Source: SZUA-430 sp964646885 (GTDB lineage: Bacteria; Pseudomonadota; Alphaproteobacteria; Micropepsales; Micropepsaceae). From it: a DNA stretch of 64,000 nt. This document shows positions 9,587-18,950 of this stretch, one piece after another. The notes below the pieces were generated by a model that saw only the letters and a list, made by a program, of their open reading frames with translations, searched no databases and was not told the origin of the DNA. Within the stretch, counting starts at the first letter, position 1. Every line of letters starts with the position of its first letter. The stretch lies in assembly GCA_964646885.1 (NCBI GenBank), contig CAZYFM010000004.1, positions 1 through 64,000 of the forward strand, read 5' to 3'. Position numbers and translations under genes: made by a program.

Positions 9587-11449
9587 ATGGACACGCAATT
9601 CGACGTCATCGTGATTGGAGGCGGGCACGCCGGCTGCGAAGCCGCGGCCGCAGCCGCACGCATGGGCGCACGAACGGCACTGGTGACCCATCGCATCGAC
9701 ACGCTCGGCGAGATGTCCTGCAATCCCGCCTTTGGGGGGCTGGGCAAGGGTCACCTGGTTCGCGAGATTGACGCCCTCGACGGCCTGATGGGCCGGATGG
9801 CCGACAGGGCCGGTATCCAGTTCCGCATGCTGAACCGGTCCAAGGGACCCGCCGTCCGGGGACCCCGGACCCAGGCCGACCGCAAGCTCTACCGCCAGCA
9901 CATGCAGGCAGAGCTTCTGGAGTACCCGAACCTGACCGTGATCGCCGCGGGAGCCGAAGACCTCGAAATCCGGGATGGCAGGGTGCAGGCGGTGGAGACG
10001 GCAGACGGCCGGGTTCTCCGCTGCCGGGCAGCCGTCCTGACGACCGGCACCTTCCTGCGGGGCCTGATCCACATGGGCGAACGCAAGATCCCCGCGGGCC
10101 GGGTCGGCGAGGCGCCCGCCATGGGCCTGTCCCTCACGCTGGAACGCCTCGGATTGAGGCTGGGACGGCTCAAGACCGGCACGCCGCCCAGGCTCGATGG
10201 AACGACCATCGCCTGGAAGGAGCTGGAGATGCAGCCGGCCGACGATCCGCCGGTGCCGTTCTCGTTCCTGACGACCCGGATCACCAACCCGCAGATCGAG
10301 TGCGGGATCACGCGAACGACGCCCGAAACCCACGCGATCATCAACGCCAACCTTCATCGGGCGCCCATGTATTCCGGCCAGATCGAAGGCGTGGGCCCCC
10401 GGTACTGTCCGTCGATCGAGGACAAGGTCGTCCGCTTCGCAGCCCGCGACTACCACCAGATCTTCCTTGAGCCCGAGGGGCTGGACGACACCACGGTCTA
10501 CCCGAATGGCATCTCCACCTCGCTGCCGGAAGACGTTCAGGAAGCCCTGCTCAAGACCATTCCGGGCCTCGAAAATGTCCGCATGATCCGGCCTGGCTAT
10601 GCCATCGAATACGACTACGTCGATCCGCGCGAGCTCCGGCCAACCCTTGAGCTCAAGCGGCAGCCGGGCCTGTTCCTGGCGGGGCAGATCAACGGAACAA
10701 CGGGCTACGAGGAAGCCGGGGCCCAGGGCATCGTGGCAGGCCTGAACGCAGCGCTGCAGGCAGCCGGGCAGGCGGGTCGGACCTTCGACCGGGCGTCCAG
10801 CTATATCGGCGTGATGATCGATGATCTGGTGACCAGGGGCGTTTCCGAGCCCTACCGGATGTTCACGTCCCGGGCCGAGTACCGGCTGACCCTCCGGGCC
10901 GACAACGCCGATCAGAGGCTGACCCCCATGGGTCTGGAGCTCGGATGCGTCGGCAAGGAACGCCGCGCGGCATTTGACCGGAAGATGGAAGCCCTGGGCC
11001 GGGCGAGGGCAAGGCTCGAGGCTTGCACCGTGACGCCCTCGGCAGCCGCCCGTCAGGGCCTGAACCTGAACCAGGACGGCGCCCGAAGGTCCGCCCTTGA
11101 GCTCCTGTCCTACCCGCACGCCGGCCGCGAAGCCGTATTCCGACTCTGGCCGGAACTCGCCGACATTCCCGAAGCGATCCTGGAGCAGCTCGCCGCCGAC
11201 TCCGTCTACGCCGGATACCTCGACCGCCAGGAAGCCGACATCGAGGCCTTCCGCCGCGAGGAGGCCCTGACCCTGCCGGACGACATGGACTACGCGTCCG
11301 TGGCCGGCCTGTCGGCCGAGCTGGTCCAGAAGCTGAACCGCATCCGGCCCGCGACCCTGGGGCAGGCGAGCCGCATTGAAGGCATGACACCGGCCGCTGT
11401 CACGGCCGTGCTTCTCGGTGTACGCTTGCGCTCACGCAAGACCGCATGA
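9587..11449 (+). CDS. mnmG: tRNA uridine-5-carboxymethylaminomethyl modification enzyme MnmG
   Basis: A 620-residue FAD protein that works with MnmE to modify the wobble uridine of tRNA, using methylene-tetrahydrofolate and NADH. The FAD-binding motif IGGGHAGCEAA is near the start. The family-specific segments LGEMSCNPAFGG, GPRTQADRKLYRQ, RKIPAGRVGE, QINGTTGYEEAGAQG and TSRAEYRL are intact. I chose the ATG at 9587 (MDTQFDVIVIGGG) because it gives the usual family length; the frame is open from a GTG at 9548. rsmG follows with at most a seven-base gap, as in the classical gidA-gidB pair. Confidence 0.97.
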   Translation: MDTQFDVIVIGGGHAGCEAAAAAARMGARTALVTHRIDTLGEMSCNPAFGGLGKGHLVREIDALDGLMGRMADRAGIQFRMLNRSKGPAVRGPRTQADRKLYRQHMQAELLEYPNLTVIAAGAEDLEIRDGRVQAVETADGRVLRCRAAVLTTGTFLRGLIHMGERKIPAGRVGEAPAMGLSLTLERLGLRLGRLKTGTPPRLDGTTIAWKELEMQPADDPPVPFSFLTTRITNPQIECGITRTTPETHAIINANLHRAPMYSGQIEGVGPRYCPSIEDKVVRFAARDYHQIFLEPEGLDDTTVYPNGISTSLPEDVQEALLKTIPGLENVRMIRPGYAIEYDYVDPRELRPTLELKRQPGLFLAGQINGTTGYEEAGAQGIVAGLNAALQAAGQAGRTFDRASSYIGVMIDDLVTRGVSEPYRMFTSRAEYRLTLRADNADQRLTPMGLELGCVGKERRAAFDRKMEALGRARARLEACTVTPSAAARQGLNLNQDGARRSALELLSYPHAGREAVFRLWPELADIPEAILEQLAADSVYAGYLDRQEADIEAFRREEALTLPDDMDYASVAGLSAELVQKLNRIRPATLGQASRIEGMTPAAVTAVLLGVRLRSRKTA

Positions 11450-11456
11450 GCCCGAA

Positions 11457-12085
11457 GTGATCATTGCCACCGAGTATACGTCGCTTGACTTATCCAGAGA
11501 CCTGAAGGTCGCACGTGAAACTGTGAGTCGCTTATCCACATTTGTGGATTTGCTGTGCACAAGGAACCAGCAACTAAATCTGGTAGCCGAGTCAACTTTG
11601 TCACAGGTGTGGCATCGGCACATCCTCGACTCCGGCCAATTGGCACCCCTGGTTCCCGACGACGCGCGGACAATTGTGGACCTCGGAAGCGGGGCAGGTT
11701 TCCCCGGAATGGTCCTCGCGATCATGCTCTCGGACCGGCCAGGCCTGCGCGTCCACCTGATCGAGTCAATCCAGAAGAAATGCCGGTTTTTGGAGGATGT
11801 CGCGAAGGCGACGGGGGCTCCGGTCACCGTGCACTGGAGCCGGGCGGAGGCCCTGCCGGACCTCAAGGCCGACGTGGTTACCGCCCGTGCTTTGGCCCCC
11901 CTGGACAAGCTCCTCGGACTGGCCTTTCCGTTCTTTCGAGACGGCACAATCGGTTTGTTTCTGAAGGGAAAATCGCTCCCGGCCGAATTGACCCTCGCAG
12001 CCAAATCTTGGAAACTCGACTCAACCTCCATACCGAGCCGGTCTGACCCCTCGGGAACAGTGTTGCGAGTGACAGGATTATCCCC

Positions 12086-12113
<28 letters not shown>
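11457..12113 (+). CDS. rsmG: 16S rRNA (guanine-N7) methyltransferase RsmG
   Basis: A 218-residue SAM-dependent methyltransferase that methylates N7 of a guanine in the 530 loop of 16S rRNA. The SAM-binding motif DLGSGAGFPGMVLAI is at about residues 65-79, and the N-terminal LNLVAESTL...HILDS is typical. I chose the GTG at 11457, seven bases after the mnmG stop; an upstream GTG at 11418 would overlap mnmG. The first 30 codons use TTA leucine codons that create an exact DnaA box and a near copy. The 3' end overlaps the start of parA by 28 bases. Confidence 0.94.
11490..11498 (+). promoter_or_regulatory. Near-consensus DnaA box in rsmG
   Basis: TTATCCAGA differs from the DnaA box TTATCCACA at one position. 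It lies in the coding start of rsmG, 42 bp before an exact box in the same orientation and reading phase. A function in DnaA binding is inferred. Confidence 0.4.
11507..11522 (+). promoter_or_regulatory. parS-like site inside rsmG
   Basis: GGTCGCACGTGAAACT matches the parS consensus at 12 of 16 positions, with an exact CACGTGAAAC right side. It sits between the two DnaA-box-like sequences within the coding start of rsmG. Confidence 0.35.
11532..11551. promoter_or_regulatory. Exact DnaA box with inverted partner, in rsmG
   Basis: TTATCCACA at 11532-11540 is a perfect DnaA box. It is followed by TGTGGATTT (11543-11551), so that ATCCACA and TGTGGAT form an inverted pair. In the reading frame this uses a TTA leucine codon, which is rare in such a GC-rich gene set. 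A third, weaker TTATCC (TTATCCCCG, 12079-12087) overlaps the parA start. Confidence 0.5.
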
Positions 12114-12978
<865 letters not shown>

Positions 12979-12982
<4 letters not shown>

Positions 12983-13911
12983 CACAGGCAAAGAAATCCA
13001 CGTTCTCGGGACTCGGCCGCGGCCTTTCGGCATTGCTCGGCGAAGTCGAATCCGAAGTCCTCGCAGCCAGCGGCAACAACACCCAGTCGCCGGGCGCACC
13101 CAGCATTGCACCGACACCAGGCGCACCGGCAGAGCAGCGTGCACCGCGCACCTTGCCCATCGCGTTGCTGCGTCCCAATCCGTTCCAGCCGCGTGAGCAC
13201 TTTGATCCCGAAGCGCTGGAGGAACTCGCGACCTCCATCAAGGACAAGGGGGTCATCCAGCCGATCATCGTGCGGCCCGTCCCGGGCCAGCCGGACGAGT
13301 ACCAGATTGTCGCCGGTGAGCGTCGCTGGCGCGCGGCACAGAAGGCGCGCCTGCACGAAGTGCCGGTGGTCATTCGTGCATTCACGGATGCCGAAGCGCT
13401 TGAAGTCGCGCTCATTGAAAACATCCAGCGCGCGGACCTGAACCCGATCGAAGAGGCGAGGGGATACCGTCAGCTGATCGACAAGTTCGGCTACACGCAG
13501 GACGCCCTTGGGCAGGAGGTCGGTCGCTCGCGCAGCCACATCGCCAACACCATCCGCCTTCTGCAGTTGCCGCAGACCGTTCAGGACTACATCTATTCAG
13601 GCAAGCTGTCCGCCGGTCACGCCCGCACGCTGGTGGGCCAACCCGACCCGGAAGGCATGGCCCAGGAACTCATCGCCGGCGGGCTCAATGTCCGCGAGGC
13701 CGAAGAGAAGGGCCGCAAGGCGAAGGGCAAGAAGAAGCGCACGATCGGCAAGGACGCCGACACGCGGGCGCTCGAGCAGTCGCTCTCGACCCAGCTCGGC
13801 CTCGGCGTGTCCATTGCGCACAAGGGCGAGAAGGGCGGCGAACTCAGGGTGTCCTACAAGACGCTTGAGCAGCTCGACGAAATCTGCCGCCTGCTGGGCC
13901 ACAGCAAGTAG
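12979..13911 (+). CDS. parB: Chromosome partitioning protein ParB (Spo0J)
   Basis: A 310-residue CTP-dependent DNA clamp that loads at parS sites and spreads. The N-terminal nucleotide-binding part includes NPFQPREHFD, KGVIQPI and GERRWRAAQKA. ENIQRADLNPIEEA and the helix-turn-helix region ALGQEVGRSRSHIANTIRLL follow, then a C-terminal dimerisation domain. It overlaps parA by four bases (ATGA), forming the standard parAB operon. The likely parS targets are the sites in the mnmE-mnmG gap and possibly within rsmG. It faces holA tail-to-tail with a six-base gap. Confidence 0.97.
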
Positions 13912-13917
13912 ACTGCA

Positions 13918-14901
13918 TCAGGCCCGACGGCCGGGCTTTCGCCGCGCAACTTCGACCAGCGCCTGCAATGCCATCACGGGTTCCGGGAAGCCGGTCGTGC
14001 GTGTCCGCGCTTCGGCTTCCGACAGGATCTGCAGGGCCTGCTTGACCCGGGCGCGATCCCATCCGGCAGCCTGCGACTGCATCTTGCCCCACATCGGCCC
14101 GACGCCCTCCATCCCGGAGGCGAGCCGCTGGAAGAGGCGAAGCGTGAAACCGAGCGCAACGCCCCAGGAAAGCCCCGACTCCATTCCCTTGGCAATCAGC
14201 GTTTCAAGGCGCTTCAGGTCTCCGTCGGCAACAGCGTCGGCAATCTCGTCGCCTTCAACGTCGCCACTGCCGCCGATCATCATCGCAGCCTCGGCCTTGC
14301 CCAGCGTATCGCCTTTCTCGGAAGGACCAAGATAGAGCAGCAGCTTCTCGAGCTCGGTGCGCAGCAAGCGCCGGTCGGAGCCTAGCGCCTCGACCAGGTA
14401 GGCTTGGGCATCGGCATCGATCGACCAGCCCTGGGCCTTGAGCCCGTCCCGGATGATCCGGACCGTGTCTTCCGGTCGGTCATCGAAGCACTCGATGGAG
14501 GCCGCCGCCTTGGAGCCCTCGAACAGCTTTTTCAGGGACGAGGTTTTCGAAAGCTCGCCGGCCTCAATAACGACAAGCGTGTCGCCGGTCGCAGCATCGA
14601 GGAACGATTCAAACAGGCTGGACAGGCTGTCGCCGGCATCGCGAACGCGAACCACGCGCCGGCCACCAAACATTGAAATGGCAGAGGCTTCGTCCGCCAG
14701 GCGGGCAGGGTCCTTCTTCAGCACATCGGCCGAAAGGTCAGCGAGGCGAAACGCATCTTTCTTGTCGGGGACAATGGCGCTGGCACAGGCATCGGCCCGC
14801 TCTCGGACGAGCCCTCCGTTCGCACCATGGAACAATACGGCTTTCCATGTGTCAGGCGGCTTGCCCGACAGCTTGTCCGCATCGCTTCCCGTTATGCGCA
14901 T
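13918..14901 (-). CDS. holA: DNA polymerase III subunit delta
   Basis: A 327-residue clamp-loader subunit that opens the sliding clamp during replication. The AAA+-like N-terminal domain shows KAVLFHGANGGLVRERADAC and RRVVRVRDAGD. The C-terminal part has YLVEALGSDRRLLRTELEKL and the collar-domain helices with WGVALGFTLRLFQRL, as in HolA proteins. It is the last gene of a leuS-lptE-holA run, 20 bases after lptE, an order frequently kept in proteobacteria. It converges on parB. Confidence 0.93.
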   Translation of the reverse strand: MRITGSDADKLSGKPPDTWKAVLFHGANGGLVRERADACASAIVPDKKDAFRLADLSADVLKKDPARLADEASAISMFGGRRVVRVRDAGDSLSSLFESFLDAATGDTLVVIEAGELSKTSSLKKLFEGSKAAASIECFDDRPEDTVRIIRDGLKAQGWSIDADAQAYLVEALGSDRRLLRTELEKLLLYLGPSEKGDTLGKAEAAMMIGGSGDVEGDEIADAVADGDLKRLETLIAKGMESGLSWGVALGFTLRLFQRLASGMEGVGPMWGKMQSQAAGWDRARVKQALQILSEAEARTRTTGFPEPVMALQALVEVARRKPGRRA

Positions 14902-14921
14902 GGCGCGCCCGCCAGCAGACG

Positions 14922-15440
14922 TCAGTTCTTCGTGCCGAAACGGTTCTCGAAATAGAGGCCGATCCGCAGGCGGATGTCTTCGCCCACTTCGCGGGCGGCA
15001 CGCTCTTGCGCGTCACGCTCGGCGGCCTGCGTGCCGAACTGCGAGTCAACGACGTTGTAGGCAGCGATCGCGCGGGCCGTGCCCTTGTCGAGGACTTCGT
15101 TGGACACGGCGTCACGCAACTCGTACTTCGCGGTGAGCGTATAGTTGTAGCGCGTGATCTGCGTGTTCTCCTGGATGGCCAGGCCTTCCTTCGTGTCCGA
15201 CAGCTGGACATTGAGGTTGTAGGCGGCATTCGTCGGCGTGCCGTCCGGCGTCATGGCATCGAGGAGCTGGTTGCGCAGGTGGACGCCCTGCCGACCCGGG
15301 ATCGGATCAACGTACACTTGCCCGAAATACGAGCTCATGCCGTCCGGCGTCGTACCCACGGCGTAGAGCGGACGGAAACCGCAACCGGCAAGGCTGATGG
15401 CGGCAGCGGCAAGGACTGCGGCGCGGGCAACTCGCTTCAT
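14922..15440 (-). CDS. lptE: LPS-assembly lipoprotein LptE
   Basis: A 172-residue outer-membrane lipoprotein that plugs the LptD barrel and helps insert lipopolysaccharide. The signal peptide ends in the lipobox LAGC with the acylated cysteine at residue 20, followed by GFRPLYA, the characteristic LptE start. The start codon overlaps the leuS stop by four bases (ATGA) and holA follows, the conserved leuS-lptE-holA order. Sequence similarity in this family is generally low, so context carries part of the weight. Confidence 0.9.
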   Translation of the reverse strand: MKRVARAAVLAAAAISLAGCGFRPLYAVGTTPDGMSSYFGQVYVDPIPGRQGVHLRNQLLDAMTPDGTPTNAAYNLNVQLSDTKEGLAIQENTQITRYNYTLTAKYELRDAVSNEVLDKGTARAIAAYNVVDSQFGTQAAERDAQERAAREVGEDIRLRIGLYFENRFGTKN

Positions 15441-18016
15441 TTTGGCTCCGTAACGATGTTCACAATCCGGTTCGGCACGATAATGACCTTTTTGATCGCC
15501 CGTCCGTCAATGGCCTTGCGGACGTCGTCGCGGGCCAGCGCCGCCTCTTCGACGGCTTTTGAGGGCAAATCCTTGGCTAATTCTACTTCATCCCGGCGTT
15601 TACCGTCGATCTGAATCGCCAGTGTAACACTGTCCAGGCGTGTCAGTTCAGGGTCGGCCTTCGGCCAGGGCGCATGTACCGCCATGGTTGTCGAACCGAG
15701 CTTCTGCCAGCACTCCTCCGACAGGTGCGGCACCATCGGGTTGATCAGCATGGTCAGCGTTTCGAGCGCCTCTCGCATGACCCACTGGTCGCCGGCATCT
15801 TTCGGTTCGAAGCTCGAGAGTGCGTTGATGAACTCGAACACGCGTGCGACGGCCTTGTTGAACCGGAACTTCTCGAGGTCCTCGGTGACGGCTTCGATCG
15901 TGCGATGCGTCACGCGCCGGATGTCGGTCGCCTTTTTGTTCAGCGGGGCAGGGCAGGGGGCGCCGCGCGCCGGAAGCGACGGCAGGCTCTCGTCCAGCAG
16001 GCGCCAGACGCGTTGCACGAACCGCCAGGCGCCCTCGATGCCCGCTTCACTCCATTCTGAATCGCGCTCCGGCGGGGAGTCCGACATCATGAACCAGCGC
16101 GCCGCGTCGACACCGTACGTGTCTGCGACCGCCTCGGGCGGCACGACGTTCTTCTTGGACTTCGACATCTTTTCGACGGGACCAACCTCGACGGCGTAGT
16201 TGGCGCCGCGCTTGAGGAAAACACCGTCGCGCTTCTCCACCTGCTCGGGGAACAGCCACTTTCCGTCGGCGTCCTTGTAGGTCTCGTGCGTGATCATGCC
16301 CTGCGTGAACAGCCCGGCGAACGGTTCGCTGAGGCCTGCATGCCCCGCCTTCTTCATGGCGCGCACGAAGAAGCGCGAATAGAGAAGGTGCAGGATCGCG
16401 TGCTCGATGCCGCCAATATACTGGTCAACCGGCAGCCAGTAGTTCACGGCCTCGGGATTGGTCGGACCATCGGCCTTTGAATCGCAGAACCGCGCAAAGT
16501 ACCAGGAAGAGTCCACGAACGTATCCATGGTGTCCGTCTCGCGCCGCGCAGCCTTTCCGCAGCTGGGGCAGGAGACATTCTTCCAGGTCGGATGACGGTC
16601 GAGCGGATTGCCGGGCAGGTCGAACGTTGCATCCTCGGGCAGCTTGACGGGGAGGTCTTTCTCGGGAACGGGTACCGGTCCGCAGGCTTCGCAATGGATG
16701 ATCGGGATCGGGCAGCCCCAATAGCGTTGCCGACTGATGCCCCAGTCGCGCAGGCGATAGGTGATCGTCTTCTTGCCGACCCCCATGCCCTCCAGTTTCG
16801 CGATGACTTTCGCCTTGGCATCCTCGACGCCGAGACCATTGAGGAAGTCGGAATTGGCGAGCAGGCCGTCGCCCACATAGGCCTCGTTGCCAACCGAAAA
16901 TCCGGATGCGGCCTCGCCGGCCGGAATGACGACCGGCAGCACGGGAAGATTGTATTTCCTTGCGAAATCGAGGTCGCGCTGGTCATGCGCGGGACAGCCG
17001 AAAATCGCACCGAGGCCATAATCCATCAGCACGAAATTCGCCACGTAGACCGGCAGCAGCTTGCCCTCGACGAACGGGTGCTTCGCCCTCAGTCCCGTGT
17101 CGAACCCCATTTTCTCGGCCGCTTCAATGGCCGCGGCTGTCGTTCCGATGCGCTTGCACTCGGTGATGAAGGACGCGAGCGCAGGATTGGATTTCGACAG
17201 GTCCTGAGCGATCGGGTGGTCAGGAGAGATCGCACAGAAACTTGCGCCAAACAGCGTGTCGGGACGCGTCGTGAAGATCTCGAGCGACGTGTGCTTCTTG
17301 TCCGTCAGTGCGAAGGTGACCCGCGCGCCTTCCGAGCGTCCGATCCAGTTGCGCTGCATCAGCCGGACCTTGTCCGGCCAGCGATCAAGCGTATCGATGG
17401 CCTCGAGCAGTTCTTCGGCCATGTCCGAAATGCGCAGGAACCACTGCGTCAGCTTTCGCTGCTCCACGAGCGCGCCCGAGCGCCAGCCGCGTCCGTCGAC
17501 AACCTGCTCGTTGGCGAGCACGGTGTTGTCGACCGGATCCCAGTTGACGTTGGACTCCTTGCGCGCGACCAGCCCGAGGCGCAGGAAGTCCAGGAACATC
17601 TTCTGCTGGTGCCTGTAGTAGGTAGGATCGCAGGTCGCGAACTCTCGGCTCCAGTCAATCGAGAGGCCCAGCAGCTTGAGCTGGGACTTCATGGTCTCGA
17701 TGTTGGCATAGGTCCATTGCGCCGGATGGGACTTCTGCTCCATGGCGGCGTTTTCGGCCGGCATGCCGAACGCGTCCCAGCCCATGGGATGCAGGACATT
17801 GAAACCCATGGCGCGCTTGAAGCGGGCGACCACGTCACCCATCACATAGTTGCGGCCGTGACCGATATGGATGCGCCCGGACGGGTAGGGGAACATGTCG
17901 AGCACGTAGTACTTGGGCTTGTTCCGGTCGATGCGCGCTTCGAAGACCCGGGACTCGTCCCAGGCCTGCTGCCACTTGGGTTCAACTTCGCGTGCGTTGT
18001 AGCGCGACATCTGCAA
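15437..18016 (-). CDS. leuS: Leucyl-tRNA synthetase
   Basis: An 859-residue class I aminoacyl-tRNA synthetase that charges tRNA-Leu. The HIGH motif is at residues 50-53 (PYPSGRIHIGHGRNY). The large CP1 editing domain follows, with TTRPDTLFGASF and the conserved DQRDLDFA, and the second catalytic motif is KMSKSKKN. The length is normal for bacterial LeuRS. It probably starts at the ATG at 18016; a second ATG two codons later is equally possible. It is first in the leuS-lptE-holA operon and is separated from the DUF3576 lipoprotein by 95 bp. Confidence 0.98.
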   Translation of the reverse strand: MQMSRYNAREVEPKWQQAWDESRVFEARIDRNKPKYYVLDMFPYPSGRIHIGHGRNYVMGDVVARFKRAMGFNVLHPMGWDAFGMPAENAAMEQKSHPAQWTYANIETMKSQLKLLGLSIDWSREFATCDPTYYRHQQKMFLDFLRLGLVARKESNVNWDPVDNTVLANEQVVDGRGWRSGALVEQRKLTQWFLRISDMAEELLEAIDTLDRWPDKVRLMQRNWIGRSEGARVTFALTDKKHTSLEIFTTRPDTLFGASFCAISPDHPIAQDLSKSNPALASFITECKRIGTTAAAIEAAEKMGFDTGLRAKHPFVEGKLLPVYVANFVLMDYGLGAIFGCPAHDQRDLDFARKYNLPVLPVVIPAGEAASGFSVGNEAYVGDGLLANSDFLNGLGVEDAKAKVIAKLEGMGVGKKTITYRLRDWGISRQRYWGCPIPIIHCEACGPVPVPEKDLPVKLPEDATFDLPGNPLDRHPTWKNVSCPSCGKAARRETDTMDTFVDSSWYFARFCDSKADGPTNPEAVNYWLPVDQYIGGIEHAILHLLYSRFFVRAMKKAGHAGLSEPFAGLFTQGMITHETYKDADGKWLFPEQVEKRDGVFLKRGANYAVEVGPVEKMSKSKKNVVPPEAVADTYGVDAARWFMMSDSPPERDSEWSEAGIEGAWRFVQRVWRLLDESLPSLPARGAPCPAPLNKKATDIRRVTHRTIEAVTEDLEKFRFNKAVARVFEFINALSSFEPKDAGDQWVMREALETLTMLINPMVPHLSEECWQKLGSTTMAVHAPWPKADPELTRLDSVTLAIQIDGKRRDEVELAKDLPSKAVEEAALARDDVRKAIDGRAIKKVIIVPNRIVNIVTEPK

Positions 18017-18111
18017 TATCCGTTTCGCTGTGTGTGTCAGTCTCTGACAGGACCGTTACACGAAGTTTACCAGCGCAGGACGGCGATTACAGAAGCGGCA
18101 TCGGGCCGCGC

Positions 18112-18633
18112 CTACTCCGACTGGATCTTGAGCTGGCGCGCCCTGTCGAGGATGACGTTCTCGAGCTTCGTCACCGTCTCGGGGTCAACAGCAGCCGTGG
18201 CCCACTCGCCCGTCGGCTTCTTTGCTTCCTTGAAGATCGAGACGCGAACAGCCTCGGCGCGAAGGCGGGTGTCGAGGATGAAGACGGAAACCTTCAGTCG
18301 CTCGTTGGGAGTGGAGGGCGGCGTATACCAGCCGGTCTTGATGATGCCGGCAAACGGATCGGTTTGCTCCATCGGCATGAATGAAAGGGAGTCGAGGCTG
18401 GCACGCCAGAGATAGGCATTGACCGCCACGCCCTTCTTGTCTTCCGCCTTCAGTCCCGAACTGCTGTCGCTGCTCCCGCCACCAAACCAGCCAAACACGC
18501 CGCTGTCGCCACTTTCCTTGGAGGACGGGGCAGGCGGCGGCACGTCTGCCGTGGGCTGCGGCTTTTCGGGGTCAGACCCGCAACCGGACAGGACAGCGGC
18601 GGCAAGGAGAACGGAAAGCAGCTTGGTTTTCAT
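18112..18633 (-). CDS. DUF3576 family lipoprotein
   Basis: A 173-residue predicted lipoprotein. The signal peptide MKTKLLSVLLAAAVLSGC ends in a lipobox with the acylated cysteine at residue 18, followed by a flexible proline- and serine-rich linker and a compact globular domain (AVNAYLWRASLDSLSFMP onward). The family DUF3576 is found next to leuS in many alphaproteobacteria and has been compared with BamC-like lipoproteins; no activity is established. The ATG at 18633 was chosen over an upstream start because it places the signal peptide at the N-terminus. Confidence 0.85.
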   Translation of the reverse strand: MKTKLLSVLLAAAVLSGCGSDPEKPQPTADVPPPAPSSKESGDSGVFGWFGGGSSDSSSGLKAEDKKGVAVNAYLWRASLDSLSFMPMEQTDPFAGIIKTGWYTPPSTPNERLKVSVFILDTRLRAEAVRVSIFKEAKKPTGEWATAAVDPETVTKLENVILDRARQLKIQSE

Positions 18634-18950
18634 GGGCAACGCTCGGATCTGGGGCACCGGACAAGGTGAACGGGCCGCCGGCTTCTGGCCCGCGGCAGGC
18701 CGCTTTATACGCGAACGCTTGATCGTGCAGCAATCGTGGCGCGCGTTAAATTTGCTGTTTTTGTGCGACCGCCATCAAATCCGCGCAGGCCCTTCGCCAT
18801 GAAACCAGCAGTAAGCATGAAACGGCAGCGCCACAGTGCAGGTGCGAACTTTTCGGCCAGGGATCAAATGCTTGACCGGGCTTGCGAATTGCCGTCTTTT
18901 CCCTGTCGGGGGACCAGTTGGTTTTTTCTGTTTCGTTTGAAGGGCTCCTC
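18634..18950. other. Divergent intergenic region, lipoprotein/porin
   Basis: This 317-bp gap lies between the divergent DUF3576 lipoprotein and the first porin. I see no convincing gene in it. It should contain both promoters, but no -35/-10 pair is good enough to mark. The GAAGGG just before 18951 is the likely ribosome site for the porin. Confidence 0.5.

Noticed and set aside
9467..11119. A 550-codon minus-strand frame opposite mnmG
   Set aside because: It is a shadow of a strongly conserved gene; its sequence is rich in Arg, Gly and His as expected for antisense translation.
16592..18415. A 607-codon plus-strand frame opposite leuS
   Set aside because: It crosses leuS and the lipoprotein gene on the opposite strand with no domain signature.
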